Shown: positions 36,033-45,637, counted from the stretch's first letter. The stretch: DNA of 64,000 nt from Pseudomonadota bacterium (GCA_023450615.1 JAEXGT010000016.1:14107-78106); one strand, 5' to 3'. The notes: a model not told the origin generated them from the letters alone. Translations and numbers: made by a program.

Positions 36033-36401
36033 ATGAGCGACGACAATAATCTCAGGCAGGAAATTCGCCGCTCTCTCAGCGGCGTGCGTAACCTCATCCA
36101 ATCCTATTCAGGGCTCTATTCCAGCGAGGACCTTTCCCGTGATGTGCTCCGGGCTTGCGATGAGATGGCGCAGCAACAGACGCCGCGCTTGAAAGAGGCG
36201 CGCCGCATCGTGCAGGAACGCTGCGCGAGGTTGGTGCGCGACGCAGATCGCTTTTCCGCGCGCGATCCTGCGACGATCGCTGCATCGCGCGCTCAGGCTT
36301 TCGCTGCCATCGATGTTCTTCAGGACGCATTGTTCGAAATGCGCAAGGCTGCATCGGGCAATCCCAGGATCGGCGCTTTGTTGCGCAGAAGAAGCCTCTA
36401 G
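36033..36401 (+). CDS. hypothetical helical protein upstream of the Mfd-like gene
   Basis: A 122-residue, highly charged, helix-rich protein with GGGAG before the ATG. It begins MSDDNNLRQEIRRSLSGVRN and has no membrane segment and no Cys/His metal site. I do not recognise the family. It ends 67 nt before the Mfd-like helicase on the same strand, so they may be cotranscribed; a partner role is only a guess from position. Confidence 0.6.
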   Translation: MSDDNNLRQEIRRSLSGVRNLIQSYSGLYSSEDLSRDVLRACDEMAQQQTPRLKEARRIVQERCARLVRDADRFSARDPATIAASRAQAFAAIDVLQDALFEMRKAASGNPRIGALLRRRSL

Positions 36402-36468
36402 CTGCAACTGACGGAGGGTTCTGGACGTTTATGCCGGTATCTAGGAATCTTCCATCAAAGAGAACTTT

Positions 36469-39400
36469 ATGCGTGCCAAGCCCGTCGGTCCTCAGGACAT
36501 GGGGCACAATGTTCTGTCCCTCGCGCCATCTTCCGGGCTCCGTGCGGTACGTCTGCTCGACCTGGCTCAAAAGGCTGGAACGGACCGCCTGATTTATCTG
36601 GCGCAGGAGCAGCGCCTTGCCGAACAGATGGCGAAGGCGGTGAGGGGGCTGGCTCCCGATCTGAAAGTTCTACTGTTCTCTCCCTGGGATTGCCTTCCGT
36701 ATGACAGCGCATCGCCTTCTCACGAGGTGATGGGACAGAGAATGTCCACGCTCCGCGATATGGCGTCCGCCGTGAATTCTCGGGGCCTTTTGATCACCAG
36801 TCCCGCGGCAATCATTCAACGCGTGCCGCCGCGAACCTTATGGCAAAGCGCGACGCTGGATCTCAGAACAGGAGATGCGTTTTCGCAGGAAGCTTTGGAG
36901 GATTTCCTGCATCGTTCCGGATATATCCTGGACGACCGGGTCGACGTGCCAGGGGAGGCGGCCATTCACGGACAGGTTGTCGACCTGTTTCCGGCGAGTT
37001 CTTCCCTGCCTTACCGCGTGGAACATGATGGATCGTCGATCCTCTCCATCCGCCGCTATGATCCGCTCACACAACGTACCGAGGAGAGTGTTGAAAGCAT
37101 CACGCTAGATCCAGCCTCGGAGATCGTGCTCAAGGCGAATGGTGGTAACGATTATCCTGCGCGCCATTCCGGAATGGAACATCGCCTGCCGGACTATTAC
37201 GATAGGCTTGAAACGATCTTCGATTATTGGCCTGCTGCCGCCGTCGTGATGGATGAGATGGCAGAGGAGCGTCTTCAGGACGTAATGGAGCAGATCGCCG
37301 ATGCCTACGAGAGCCGAACGAGCCTCAATAAGGCAGGCGGCAACGTAGTAAAGCCCGAAAGGCTTTTCATGGCGGAGAACGAGTGGCATGATGTTCTCGA
37401 ACATCGTCGGGTCACGCTCATTCACGAGGCTCCCGCGGGGAACGACCACGCGGTTCCTTTTTTCGCAGGATTACGCAAGCCTGCGCAGGCCCTGTCCGAG
37501 TTCGTCGCCGCGCAGGAACATGCAACGCGCAAGATTGCGCTCATCGCGGCAACGGAGCGCGATCTCACCCGATTGCGGCGCAGAGTTAAAAGCACTGACT
37601 TGAAATCCGTACCGGTGGAAAGCTGGAAGGATATTCTGGCAGGTCCGCAGCAGGGCCTGTTCACCATCAAGGCTGAGATCAAGAGCGGCTTCATCGATCA
37701 TGAAGCCCATGTCGCAGCGATCACCGCCTACGATGTGTTCGGGAGCCACACCTATCGAGAGGATATGCCTGAAGCCCTGCCGCTTGCATCGCAATTCGGA
37801 GATGCGACTTTCCACATAGGCGATATCGTCGTTCACAGCGAGCATGGCGTCGGCAGGCTGGACGGGATCGAAACCGTATCCCTGGAGGATGGACACAGCG
37901 AGGATGCTATCCGCCTGGGTTACGCGGATGACGCCACCTTGATGGTGCCGGTAGCGGAGCTGGATTCGATCTGGCGCTATGGCGCGTCGTCCGATGCGAT
38001 CAAGTTGGACAGGTTGAACGGCGAGGCCTGGAAGGCTCGCCGCCAGAAAATCGAGAACGAAATTCAGGAAGCTGCCCAACGGGTGAAAGCGCTCGTTGCG
38101 GATAGAAAATCGATTGCGGTCGATCCGATTGCTCCGCCAGCCCGCAGCTATGAGCGCTTTGCCGCGCGATTTGCGTTTTCCGAAACACCGGATCAATTGC
38201 ACGCCATAGAGGATACGCTCCAGGATCTCGCTTCGGGACAGCCCATGGATCGTCTGGTGTGCGGCGATGTCGGCTTCGGCAAGACGGAGGTTGCGTTGCG
38301 CGCGGCGGCTGCCGTCGCCTTCTCTGGAAGGCAGGTTGCCATCGTTGCGCCGACAACGGTTCTGGCACGCCAGCACCTTCGGACCTTCCAGCGGCGGTTT
38401 GCGGGGCTTGGTGTCAAGGTCGCCCATCTCTCTCGCTTGGTCACTCCCGCAGAGGCGCGAGCCGTCAAGAAAGGGCTTGCGGATGGAACGGTCGATATCG
38501 TCGTAGGAACGCACGCCATTGCCGGAAAAGGCGTTGCATTCAAAAGCCTGGGCCTCGTTGTGATCGACGAGGAACAGCGCTTCGGTGCAGCGCATAAGGC
38601 GAAGCTGCGTGACCTGGCAAAGGATGGTCACGTGCTGACGCTGACAGCAACGCCGATCCCCCGAACGCTGCAATCCTCGCTCGTCGGGTTGCAGGATATC
38701 AGCATCATCGCCACGCCGCCTGCCAGGCGCCAGCCGATCCGCACGTTTCTTACCGCTTTCGATCCCACGAGCGTCCGCGAGGCGCTCATGCGTGAAAAGA
38801 GGCGCGGAGGGCAGAGCTTCATCGTCTGCTCAAGGATCGAGGATATCGAGCCGCTGCGTGAAAAACTGGAAAGGCTCGTGCCCGAGCTCGAGCTGATCGT
38901 CGCGCATGGCCAGATGCCTCCTTCCGAGACGGATGAGGCGATGGTGCGTTTCGCGGATGGCGAAGGCGATGTGTTGCTTGCAACCAACATCATCGAGAGC
39001 GGTCTCGACGTTCCGCGTGCCAACACGATGCTGGTTTGGCGCGCGGATCGTTTCGGCCTCGCGCAGCTTCACCAGCTGAGAGGGCGTGTCGGGCGAGGGC
39101 GCATTCGCGGCACCGCCTATCTGCTGATAGAGCCCGATCAGGAACTTCCCAAGGCAACCGAGAAGAGATTGCGAACTCTCGAAACCCTGGATCGTCTCGG
39201 CGCCGGTTTCGCGATCAGCGCGCAGGATCTCGACCAGCGCGGCGCCGGTTCTCTTCTGGGAGATGAGCAGGCGGGGCACGTCAAGCTGATCGGGGCCGAC
39301 CTTTATCGGTCCATGCTGCAGCGCGCGCTTCACGGCGAAAGCCTGGAGGATCTCTGGTCGCCGGAGCTCAACCTCGGTCTCGCAGGGAGAATTCCTGAGG

Positions 39401-39783
39401 ACTATGTCAGTGACCCGGAAACGCGCATCAATCTCTATGCAAGGATCGCGAGGCTCGACCCGTTCGAGAGCGTGGAGGATCTCCATGCCGAGGTCGAAGA
39501 CCGTTTCGGAGCCATGCCGCAACCCGTACTGAATCTCATCAGTCTTGCAGAGGTGAAGCAGTTATGCCTTCGCCTGGGGGGTGCGCGCATCGACGCTGGA
39601 CCACAGGCGATTGCCCTCGGCTTCAGGCCGGGAGCCGCCGAGCGCCTTTCCATCGAGGAGGCCATCGGGGCTGCCAAAGGCGATCTTCGCTGGAGTGGAG
39701 AGCGGCTGATCCTGGCCCGGTCCATCGAGAATCCGGAAGAGCGCTTGAGGCCTATCCTGAGCTTGCTGAACAGGCTGGCCTGA
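36469..39783 (+). CDS. mfd: Mfd-like transcription-repair coupling factor (short, divergent)
   Basis: A 1,104-residue superfamily 2 translocase in Mfd order: UvrB-like N-terminal region (FSPWDCLPYDSASPSHEV), RNA-polymerase-interacting domain (GDIVVHSEHGVGRLDGIE, about residue 455), helicase core (Walker A GDVGFGKTEV at about 600, DEEQ box at about 700, TATPIPRTLQ, QLRGRVGRG), and the C-terminal TRCF domain. Mfd removes stalled RNA polymerase and recruits UvrA. Typical proteins are about 1,150-1,170 residues; the missing part lies in the N-terminal region before HSGMEHRLPDYYDRLE. Several core motifs are atypical, so this may be a second, specialised Mfd paralogue. Confidence 0.82.
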   Translation: MRAKPVGPQDMGHNVLSLAPSSGLRAVRLLDLAQKAGTDRLIYLAQEQRLAEQMAKAVRGLAPDLKVLLFSPWDCLPYDSASPSHEVMGQRMSTLRDMASAVNSRGLLITSPAAIIQRVPPRTLWQSATLDLRTGDAFSQEALEDFLHRSGYILDDRVDVPGEAAIHGQVVDLFPASSSLPYRVEHDGSSILSIRRYDPLTQRTEESVESITLDPASEIVLKANGGNDYPARHSGMEHRLPDYYDRLETIFDYWPAAAVVMDEMAEERLQDVMEQIADAYESRTSLNKAGGNVVKPERLFMAENEWHDVLEHRRVTLIHEAPAGNDHAVPFFAGLRKPAQALSEFVAAQEHATRKIALIAATERDLTRLRRRVKSTDLKSVPVESWKDILAGPQQGLFTIKAEIKSGFIDHEAHVAAITAYDVFGSHTYREDMPEALPLASQFGDATFHIGDIVVHSEHGVGRLDGIETVSLEDGHSEDAIRLGYADDATLMVPVAELDSIWRYGASSDAIKLDRLNGEAWKARRQKIENEIQEAAQRVKALVADRKSIAVDPIAPPARSYERFAARFAFSETPDQLHAIEDTLQDLASGQPMDRLVCGDVGFGKTEVALRAAAAVAFSGRQVAIVAPTTVLARQHLRTFQRRFAGLGVKVAHLSRLVTPAEARAVKKGLADGTVDIVVGTHAIAGKGVAFKSLGLVVIDEEQRFGAAHKAKLRDLAKDGHVLTLTATPIPRTLQSSLVGLQDISIIATPPARRQPIRTFLTAFDPTSVREALMREKRRGGQSFIVCSRIEDIEPLREKLERLVPELELIVAHGQMPPSETDEAMVRFADGEGDVLLATNIIESGLDVPRANTMLVWRADRFGLAQLHQLRGRVGRGRIRGTAYLLIEPDQELPKATEKRLRTLETLDRLGAGFAISAQDLDQRGAGSLLGDEQAGHVKLIGADLYRSMLQRALHGESLEDLWSPELNLGLAGRIPEDYVSDPETRINLYARIARLDPFESVEDLHAEVEDRFGAMPQPVLNLISLAEVKQLCLRLGGARIDAGPQAIALGFRPGAAERLSIEEAIGAAKGDLRWSGERLILARSIENPEERLRPILSLLNRLA

Positions 39784-39875
39784 GAGCATATGCTAGGCTC
39801 GGCATAGCGCAGGTGACCTGCGAACATATCCACCCGAAGCGATTTATCCCTGAAAAGGATGATAACGAGGAGCCT

Positions 39876-40103
39876 ATGACATCCGAGGAAATCAAGGAGT
39901 TGAATGCAGCGCGCGAAAGCCTTGTGAAGCGCCGCCGGGAGATGGCGCGGCAGATTTCAGAGGCGCCGCTCCCTTCCGTGGAAATGGCGGAGGAACTCAC
40001 GAAGATCCTGACGGCCATCGAGGCTTTGGACCGCGCTCTGAACGAGGCAGGGCATCCCTATATGAGTCAGGCGGTGGCCGATCAGATGCAGGCTGACGTC
40101 TGA
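39876..40103 (+). CDS. hypothetical small helical protein
   Basis: A 75-residue frame starting MTSEEIKELNAARESLVKRR, with GAGGAG a few bases before the ATG. It is charged and likely all helical, with no membrane segment or metal-binding motif. It is 92 nt downstream of the Mfd-like gene on the same strand. The open frame extends upstream to 39564 inside that gene, but the ribosome-binding site and codon pattern favour 39876. Family not recognised. Confidence 0.55.
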   Translation: MTSEEIKELNAARESLVKRRREMARQISEAPLPSVEMAEELTKILTAIEALDRALNEAGHPYMSQAVADQMQADV

Positions 40104-40252
40104 CCTCAACCTTGGCAGTGGCTCCATCGAAACTCCTGCAGTCTGATTGTTCAGCCAACCTGACGGCGGATCAGAATTTTGATGTTTTGATCTTGTATTA
40201 CATCGGCCCAACAGGGTGAATAGGCTGGAGAAATGATACCTGTAGGCCCTTT

Positions 40253-41740
40253 ATGCCCCATTCCGGCGCCGCTACCCTGAATACCTATCTTCCCGACAAT
40301 CGACAGGATGACGCCCGCATGTTCGATCTGGCGCCTGTTTCCCTGTGGCTGGAGGATTACAGCGGCCTCAAGCAGCTTTTCGATGAGTGGCGTGCCGCTG
40401 GGGTTGTCTCTCTGAAAGATTATCTGGAGGCCGACCCCGACCGGGTTCGGGCTTGTTCGAGCCGGATCCGCGTGATCAAGGTCAATCGCAGAACTCTCAA
40501 TCTCTTCGAAGCCGAGAATGTGGAGCATCTGGTTGCCAATCTCGGCAAGATTTTCCGCGCCGACATGCTCAAGACCCATATCAACGAGCTGGTTCAGCTC
40601 TGGAATGGGGAACTCTCGTTCGACAGCAACACCGTCAATTACACTCTGTCGGACAAGCGCCTCGACATTCAGCTCAAGGGCACGATCCTGCCGGGGCACG
40701 AGAAACAATGGGACCGGGTCCTCGTCGCCATCGAGGATGTGACGGAACGGGAAAGTGCGCGCAGGGACCTTGCGGCGAGTGCCGCCTATGCCCGTGGCCT
40801 TTTCGAGCATTCTCCGGTGTCTCTCTGGGTCGAGGATTTCAGCGCGGTCAAGCAACTGCTTGAGGATGTGCGGCAGCAAGGAATCATCGACTTTCGTACT
40901 TTTACCGACGTGCATCCGGAGTTCATCGTGCGGTGCATGAGCGAAATTCGCGTCATCGACGTGAACCAGCACACGCTCGAACTGTTTTGTGCGCCCGATA
41001 AGGAAACCTTGCTGAACAATCTAGGGAGCGTCATGCGCGAGGAGATGCAGGAGCATTTCCGGGAGCAGCTCATCGATCTCTGGCACGGCAGAACTTTTCA
41101 GCAGCGTGAAGTGGTGAATCATTCCCTCGCGGGTGATGAGCTTCACCTGCATCTGCAGTTTTCCGTCCTGCCTGGACACGAGCATGACTGGTCGCTCGTC
41201 CAGCTGGCGTTGACGGATATCACCGCCCGTAAGCGCGCCGAAGCCTATCTTGAATATCTCGGCAAACACGATGTTCTGACCAAGCTCTACAACCGTTCCT
41301 TCTATGTAGACGAGCTCAACCGACTGGAGCGGAAAGGGCCGTTCCCCGTGACTGTGATCGTCATCGACCTCAACGGCTTGAAGGCTGCGAATGATCAGCT
41401 CGGGCATGCTGCTGGCGATGCGCTGCTGCGTCGCGCCGGCGAGGTTCTCGGCAAGGCGGTGGATAAGCCGTCATGCGCTGCCCGTATCGGCGGGGATGAG
41501 TTCGTTCTGCTGCTGCCGGGCATGGAAGAGCGCGAAGCGAAGCAGATCGTGGAGAGCATCGAGAACATGCTCGAGGTCAATAACCAGTTTTATACGGGGC
41601 TTCCGCTGAGCTTCTCCATCGGGCACGCCACGGGCGAGCGCGGCGAGAGGCTGGAAGCCGTGGTCAAGCGTGCCGACCTGCGGATGTATGAAGCCAAGCG
41701 CGCTTATTATACCGCCATGCAGGGCACCGAAAGGCTCTGA
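40253..41740 (+). CDS. diguanylate cyclase with two tandem PAS-type domains
   Basis: A 495-residue cytoplasmic protein. Two homologous sensor domains (about residues 23-140 and 183-310) share PVSLW(L/V)ED(Y/F)S and the IRVI(K/D)VN segment, so they look like a tandem duplication of a PAS-like domain. A GGDEF domain (about 335-490) follows with an intact RIGGDEFVLLLPG active site, so it should make cyclic di-GMP from GTP. The usual inhibitory I-site RxxD is replaced by DKPS, which suggests no product inhibition there. No membrane helix is seen. The ligand of the PAS domains is unknown. Confidence 0.9.
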   Translation: MPHSGAATLNTYLPDNRQDDARMFDLAPVSLWLEDYSGLKQLFDEWRAAGVVSLKDYLEADPDRVRACSSRIRVIKVNRRTLNLFEAENVEHLVANLGKIFRADMLKTHINELVQLWNGELSFDSNTVNYTLSDKRLDIQLKGTILPGHEKQWDRVLVAIEDVTERESARRDLAASAAYARGLFEHSPVSLWVEDFSAVKQLLEDVRQQGIIDFRTFTDVHPEFIVRCMSEIRVIDVNQHTLELFCAPDKETLLNNLGSVMREEMQEHFREQLIDLWHGRTFQQREVVNHSLAGDELHLHLQFSVLPGHEHDWSLVQLALTDITARKRAEAYLEYLGKHDVLTKLYNRSFYVDELNRLERKGPFPVTVIVIDLNGLKAANDQLGHAAGDALLRRAGEVLGKAVDKPSCAARIGGDEFVLLLPGMEEREAKQIVESIENMLEVNNQFYTGLPLSFSIGHATGERGERLEAVVKRADLRMYEAKRAYYTAMQGTERL

Positions 41741-41748
41741 GCTCAGAG
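41735..41748. repeat. 14-base perfect palindrome over two convergent stop codons
   Basis: CTCTGAGCTCAGAG reads the same on both strands and contains the stop of the diguanylate cyclase (TGA at 41738-41740) and that of the GreB-like gene (41743-41745). It has no loop beyond the palindrome centre and no T run, so a terminator role is doubtful. Confidence 0.4.
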
Positions 41749-42210
41749 TGAGATCTCGATGATCTCCGCCGATGTTGGGCCGATGGGAATGACGTCTCCC
41801 ACCTCTTTGCCCATCAAAGCCTGGGCGATGGGAGATACGTAGGAGATGGTTCCCTTCGCCGGGTCAGCTTCGTCTTCGCCGACGATGCGATAGGTTTGCT
41901 GACGCCCGTCTTCCCGCTCGAAGGTAACCCGCGCCCCGAAGCGCACATGGGCCGTGTCGGTCGGAGGAGGAACCAGCTCGGCCGAGACCCGCCTTGCCGA
42001 CCAATAGCGCAGATCGCGCGAGAGACGCGCCACCTCGGCTTTCTCATCCGCGGCTTTCGCCGCATTGAGGCGCTGTTGCAGCCCTTCGATCTCGGCATCC
42101 ATGCGCGCCAAGCCGGCTGGGGTCACAAGATGGTGGGGACTCAAGGTCCGATCGGGCAGATCCTCAAAAGCTTCTCCACCCTCGGGCTCGCGAACAAAGG
42201 CACGACTCAT
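41743..42210 (-). CDS. GreA/GreB family transcription elongation factor, GreB-like
   Basis: A 155-residue protein. The N-terminus MSRAFVREP is typical of GreB-type proteins. An N-terminal coiled coil (about residues 28-80) and the C-terminal FKBP-like domain (GTISYVSPIAQALMGKEVGD) are both present. Gre factors enter the RNA polymerase secondary channel and trigger cleavage of backtracked transcripts. The coiled-coil tip DEKAEVARL keeps acidic residues, consistent with activity. The ATG at 42210 has AGGAAGC before it. It stands alone, convergent with the cyclase gene. Confidence 0.88.
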   Translation of the reverse strand: MSRAFVREPEGGEAFEDLPDRTLSPHHLVTPAGLARMDAEIEGLQQRLNAAKAADEKAEVARLSRDLRYWSARRVSAELVPPPTDTAHVRFGARVTFEREDGRQQTYRIVGEDEADPAKGTISYVSPIAQALMGKEVGDVIPIGPTSAEIIEISL

Positions 42211-42336
42211 AGATGCTTCCTCCGCGCTTTCGAAGAGAACGCAGGAATCTGGCTAAGTTTCCCGTTACGTCTTTATTGCCGAGCTTGCCGCAACCGCTCC
42301 GTACCTGCAAAGGCACCGTCGCCGTTGGTCTTTGGC

Positions 42337-43281
42337 TCAGGCCTCCGGGAGAACGGGATCCTCGATATCCTTCGTCCGTCGCCCGCGCCGGGCGGCTTCC
42401 CTCTCGAGAAGCAGGAGCACCAGACCTGCCGTGCAGATTACGGCAGCGCCGACGAGCGTCCAGAATTCCACGATGTCACCGAAGGCCAGGTAGCCCAGCA
42501 CAATGGCCCAGACGATGAGCGTATACTGGTAGGGCGCGACGACGGAGGCGGGGGCGATCTTGAGGGAGCGGTTGACGCAGGCATGAGCCGCCATGGACAC
42601 GATGCCCAGAAGGAAAAGACCCGCCAGATCGAGCCATCCAGGAGTGACCCATGCGAAGGGGGCAGTAGCCAAACCGAAAATGACGCTGCCGAGGAGTTGG
42701 CCCAGAACAAGCGTGCCATCGTCCGTATCACGCAGCTTGCGTGTCGTGATCATGAGAAGCGCATAGAACAGGCTTCCGGCAATGGCGATGACGGCAGGCA
42801 AGGATAGCGTCGCCGGGGAGGGTCTCAGGGCGATCAGCACGCCCACGAAGCCGACCGCAACCGCAACGATGCGCGGCATATCGATCTTCTCGCCGAGCCA
42901 GAAGGCCGCGAAGGCCGCCACATAGATGGGGCCTGCGAGATAATAGGTCATCACGTCGGCCAGGGGCAGGTATGTGACCGCCCAGTAGAAGCAGGCTACC
43001 TCCAGCGTCGAGAATATGACACGGACCGCATGGAGCCCCGGCTGCGGTGGAACTTGGAAGGCGATCTTCTGCTGGCGCATGAGCGGCAGGAGAACCATCA
43101 GAGCCGCAATGCTGCGCAGAAGCAGGACTTGGCCTACGGAATAGGTGGCGACGAGCCATTTTCCCATCACGTCGTTTACGGAAAACATGAAGGTGCCAAG
43201 CAGCATCAGGCCAATGCCGACAAGGGCGCCCGAGCGCACCTTCTTGGAGGATAGGAAAAGAGGCTGTGTCATAATCCGCAT
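42337..43281 (-). CDS. EamA/DMT-superfamily transporter
   Basis: A 314-residue membrane protein with about ten helices in two EamA repeats (first from GIGLMLLGTFMFSVNDVMGK, second from LACRHRH-free segment LSLPAVIAIAGSLFYALLM). It ends in a basic tail (EREAARRGRRTKD). DMT exporters move metabolites out of the cell, but the substrate cannot be read from sequence. Starts at 43281 or 43272 are equally likely. It is divergent from the thioesterase gene, 75 nt away. Confidence 0.85.
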   Translation of the reverse strand: MRIMTQPLFLSSKKVRSGALVGIGLMLLGTFMFSVNDVMGKWLVATYSVGQVLLLRSIAALMVLLPLMRQQKIAFQVPPQPGLHAVRVIFSTLEVACFYWAVTYLPLADVMTYYLAGPIYVAAFAAFWLGEKIDMPRIVAVAVGFVGVLIALRPSPATLSLPAVIAIAGSLFYALLMITTRKLRDTDDGTLVLGQLLGSVIFGLATAPFAWVTPGWLDLAGLFLLGIVSMAAHACVNRSLKIAPASVVAPYQYTLIVWAIVLGYLAFGDIVEFWTLVGAAVICTAGLVLLLLEREAARRGRRTKDIEDPVLPEA

Positions 43282-43356
43282 TCATGATGGAAGCGGGGCC
43301 AATTCACAAGAGAGACGAAAGATGCCTTTAATGAGCCTGACCATGGAGCCAGGAAC

Positions 43357-43812
43357 ATGAGCAGCCCTAGCCCCCAAGACCCGAATTTTGAGGCGCGGGT
43401 GCGGGAAAGCTTCGCCAGGCAGGGGCTCATGGAAACCCTTGGGGCTTCCATCGCGCATGTGTCTCTAGGCGGGGTCGACATTGCGCTGAGCCCATCCCCT
43501 GCGGTGTCGCAGCAGCATGGCTTCGTCCATGCGGGAGCGGTTGCCAGCATTGCCGACTCGGCGGCGGGCTATGCGGCCCTGACCCTGATGCCGCCCGGAG
43601 CAGGTGTGCTGACGGCCGAGTTCAAGATCAACCTTTTGGCACCCGCCGTCGGCGAGCGGATCCTGGCGCGAGGAAGAGTCGTCAAGGCCGGCCGCACGCT
43701 CACCCTGGCGCAGGCCGATGTTTTTGCCGAGCGGGAAGGACAGGAAAAACTCATTGCCGTGTTGACGGCGACCCTCATGACCATCGAGGGGCGCGCGGGC
43801 GTAGGCGATTAG
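43357..43812 (+). CDS. PaaI-type hotdog-fold thioesterase
   Basis: A 151-residue single hotdog domain. The family signature GFVHAGAVASIADSAAGYAAL contains the HAG and the acidic residue on the central helix used for acyl-CoA thioester hydrolysis. VLTAEFKINLLAPAVGERIL follows as the second conserved strand. Related enzymes hydrolyse phenylacetyl-CoA or other acyl-CoA esters. The ATG at 43357 is preceded by GGAGCCAGGAAC. The 3' end overlaps the convergent SMP-30 gene by four bases. Confidence 0.87.
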   Translation: MSSPSPQDPNFEARVRESFARQGLMETLGASIAHVSLGGVDIALSPSPAVSQQHGFVHAGAVASIADSAAGYAALTLMPPGAGVLTAEFKINLLAPAVGERILARGRVVKAGRTLTLAQADVFAEREGQEKLIAVLTATLMTIEGRAGVGD

Positions 43813-44723
43813 AAGGTCTTCGCCCCATTGACGGGCAGCAGGATGGAATAGAGGGACGTCGTGGCGCAGATGTAGAGGCGATTGCGTTTGAGGCCTCCGA
43901 AGACCACATTCGCCACCGTCTCGGGCACCGGAATCTTGCCGATGAGCGTACCGTCGCTCTCATAGCAATGAACACCGTCGCCTGCGCTTGTCCAGATCCG
44001 CCCTTCGTCATCCAGGCGGAACCCGTCGAAGAGGCCATTCGTGCAGGTGGCGAACACGTCCCCGCCCGACACTCGGCCGTTCTCTCCCACGTCGAAAACG
44101 CGGATGTGGCTCGGGCCGTTCTCGACATGGGTAACGCCGGTATCGGCGATGTAGAGGCGCTTCTCGTTCGGAGAGAAGGCCAGGCCGTTGGGCCGGACGA
44201 AATCGTCGGCGACGATGCTGATGGAGCCGCTCTGCGGATCGATGCGATAGACATGGCAAGCCCCGATCTCGCTCTCCGCCTTGTGGCCCTCATAGTCGGA
44301 ATCGATGCCGTAGGCCGGGTCCGTGAACCAGATCGAGCCATCCGACTTCACCACGACATCGTTCGGGCTATTGAGGCGCTTGCCTTCATGGTGGCTCGCG
44401 ATCACCGTGATCGAACCGTTATGCTCCGTGCGCGTCACCCGCCGGTTGCCGTGCTCGCAGGTGACGAGGCGGCCTTGGCGATCCACCGTGTTGCCGTTGG
44501 AATAGCCGGATGGATGACGAAAGACGCTGACGGCGTTCGACGTCTCGTCGAAGCGCATCATCCGGTCGTTGGGAACATCGCTCCAGACGAGATAGCGCCC
44601 CGCCGGGAAGTAGGCCGGGCCTTCCGCCCAGCGGCACCCCTCCGCCAGCTTCTCCAGGCGGGCGGTGGGAATGACCAGACGACGGAAACGATCATCCAGG
44701 ACAACGGCAACGTCACGCAGCAT
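43809..44723 (-). CDS. SMP-30/gluconolactonase family protein
   Basis: A 304-residue six-bladed beta-propeller. It has LEKLAEGCRWAEGPAYFP (metal-binding Glu), GYSNGNTVDRQGRLV, HEGKRLNSPNDVVVKSDGSIWFTDP (Asn and Asp ligands), and FVRPNGLAFSPNEKRLYIADTG. These fit divalent-metal lactonases such as gluconolactonase. It starts 15 nt after the universal stress protein gene on the same strand, so they are probably one transcript. The substrate is not known. Confidence 0.9.
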   Translation of the reverse strand: MLRDVAVVLDDRFRRLVIPTARLEKLAEGCRWAEGPAYFPAGRYLVWSDVPNDRMMRFDETSNAVSVFRHPSGYSNGNTVDRQGRLVTCEHGNRRVTRTEHNGSITVIASHHEGKRLNSPNDVVVKSDGSIWFTDPAYGIDSDYEGHKAESEIGACHVYRIDPQSGSISIVADDFVRPNGLAFSPNEKRLYIADTGVTHVENGPSHIRVFDVGENGRVSGGDVFATCTNGLFDGFRLDDEGRIWTSAGDGVHCYESDGTLIGKIPVPETVANVVFGGLKRNRLYICATTSLYSILLPVNGAKTF

Positions 44724-44738
44724 GGTGAGCCCGCTATT

Positions 44739-45575
44739 TTAATGAGCCATAAGGACGGGGATCGTGGTGTTGTTCAGGATGTGGCTCGTCGCTCCGCCGA
44801 AGAACATCTGACGCAGGCGGCTTTGCGTATAGGCGCCCTTGATGAGAAGGTCGCAGCCGAGAGCAGCGGCTTCCGCCAGGATCGTCTCGCCCGGCTTGTC
44901 CGCCGGATCGGGAGCCGTCACGGCGTCAGCCGCGATGTCGTGCATCCGCAGAGAGCGGGCCAGCTCCGACCCGGAGGGGCCGGGAACGCCCCAATCCTCA
45001 AGCTCGAGAACCACGACACGCCGGGCTTTCTTCAGCAGAGGCATTGAGCCCAGAACCGCGCGTGCCGTCTCGGTGCTGCGGTTCCAGGCGATCACCACAA
45101 CATCGCCGAAGGTGCGCGGCACGTTCGGAGGGGCAATCAGGACCGGGTGGCCCGTTTCGAAGAGCGCTGCCTCCACGGTTGAAAGGCGTGTCTGGCCATC
45201 GGATCCGTCGGGCCTGCCGACAACGATGACGTCGAAGACGCGACCGTAGGCGCCCAGGAATGCATCCTCCATCAAGCCGTCCTGCCGCCAGCCGAAGCTC
45301 AGACCCGACAGGCCGCTCGATGACCGAGAAATCTGCTTGGCGGTCATGAAGCTTTCGAACCGCTCGCGGCACATGCGAGCCATCTCGGTGCGGTTCTCGG
45401 GAGTGAGGGGAGAAGGAACGCCGATGGCGATATCCACCGGCAGAACCACGGGGTAATCCGGCGTAATAGCCAGACCCTCGATATAGCTGTCAAAGGTTCT
45501 ACCCAGGAGGAGCGCAACCTCGAGTTGGCTCGCGACCAGGCCATGATCTTCGATCGGAACGAGAATGCTTTTCAT
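44739..45575 (-). CDS. universal stress protein, two tandem UspA-like domains
   Basis: A 278-residue protein with an N-terminal MKSILVPIEDHG and a second half beginning VVVIAWNRSTETARAV. It ends with the UspA nucleotide-site pattern KGAYTQSRLRQMFFGGATSHIL. Tandem Usp proteins bind ATP and respond to starvation or redox stress. The start at 45575 fits the family; the open frame to 45746 is not used. It lies 62 nt after PPK2 and 15 nt before SMP-30, all leftward. Confidence 0.88.
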   Translation of the reverse strand: MKSILVPIEDHGLVASQLEVALLLGRTFDSYIEGLAITPDYPVVLPVDIAIGVPSPLTPENRTEMARMCRERFESFMTAKQISRSSSGLSGLSFGWRQDGLMEDAFLGAYGRVFDVIVVGRPDGSDGQTRLSTVEAALFETGHPVLIAPPNVPRTFGDVVVIAWNRSTETARAVLGSMPLLKKARRVVVLELEDWGVPGPSGSELARSLRMHDIAADAVTAPDPADKPGETILAEAAALGCDLLIKGAYTQSRLRQMFFGGATSHILNNTTIPVLMAH

Positions 45576-45637
45576 AAGATTATTGTCGCGCGCCAAGCTC
45601 TCCTCGGCAAGGGCTTTCGACGAAGGTGGCATTCCGG

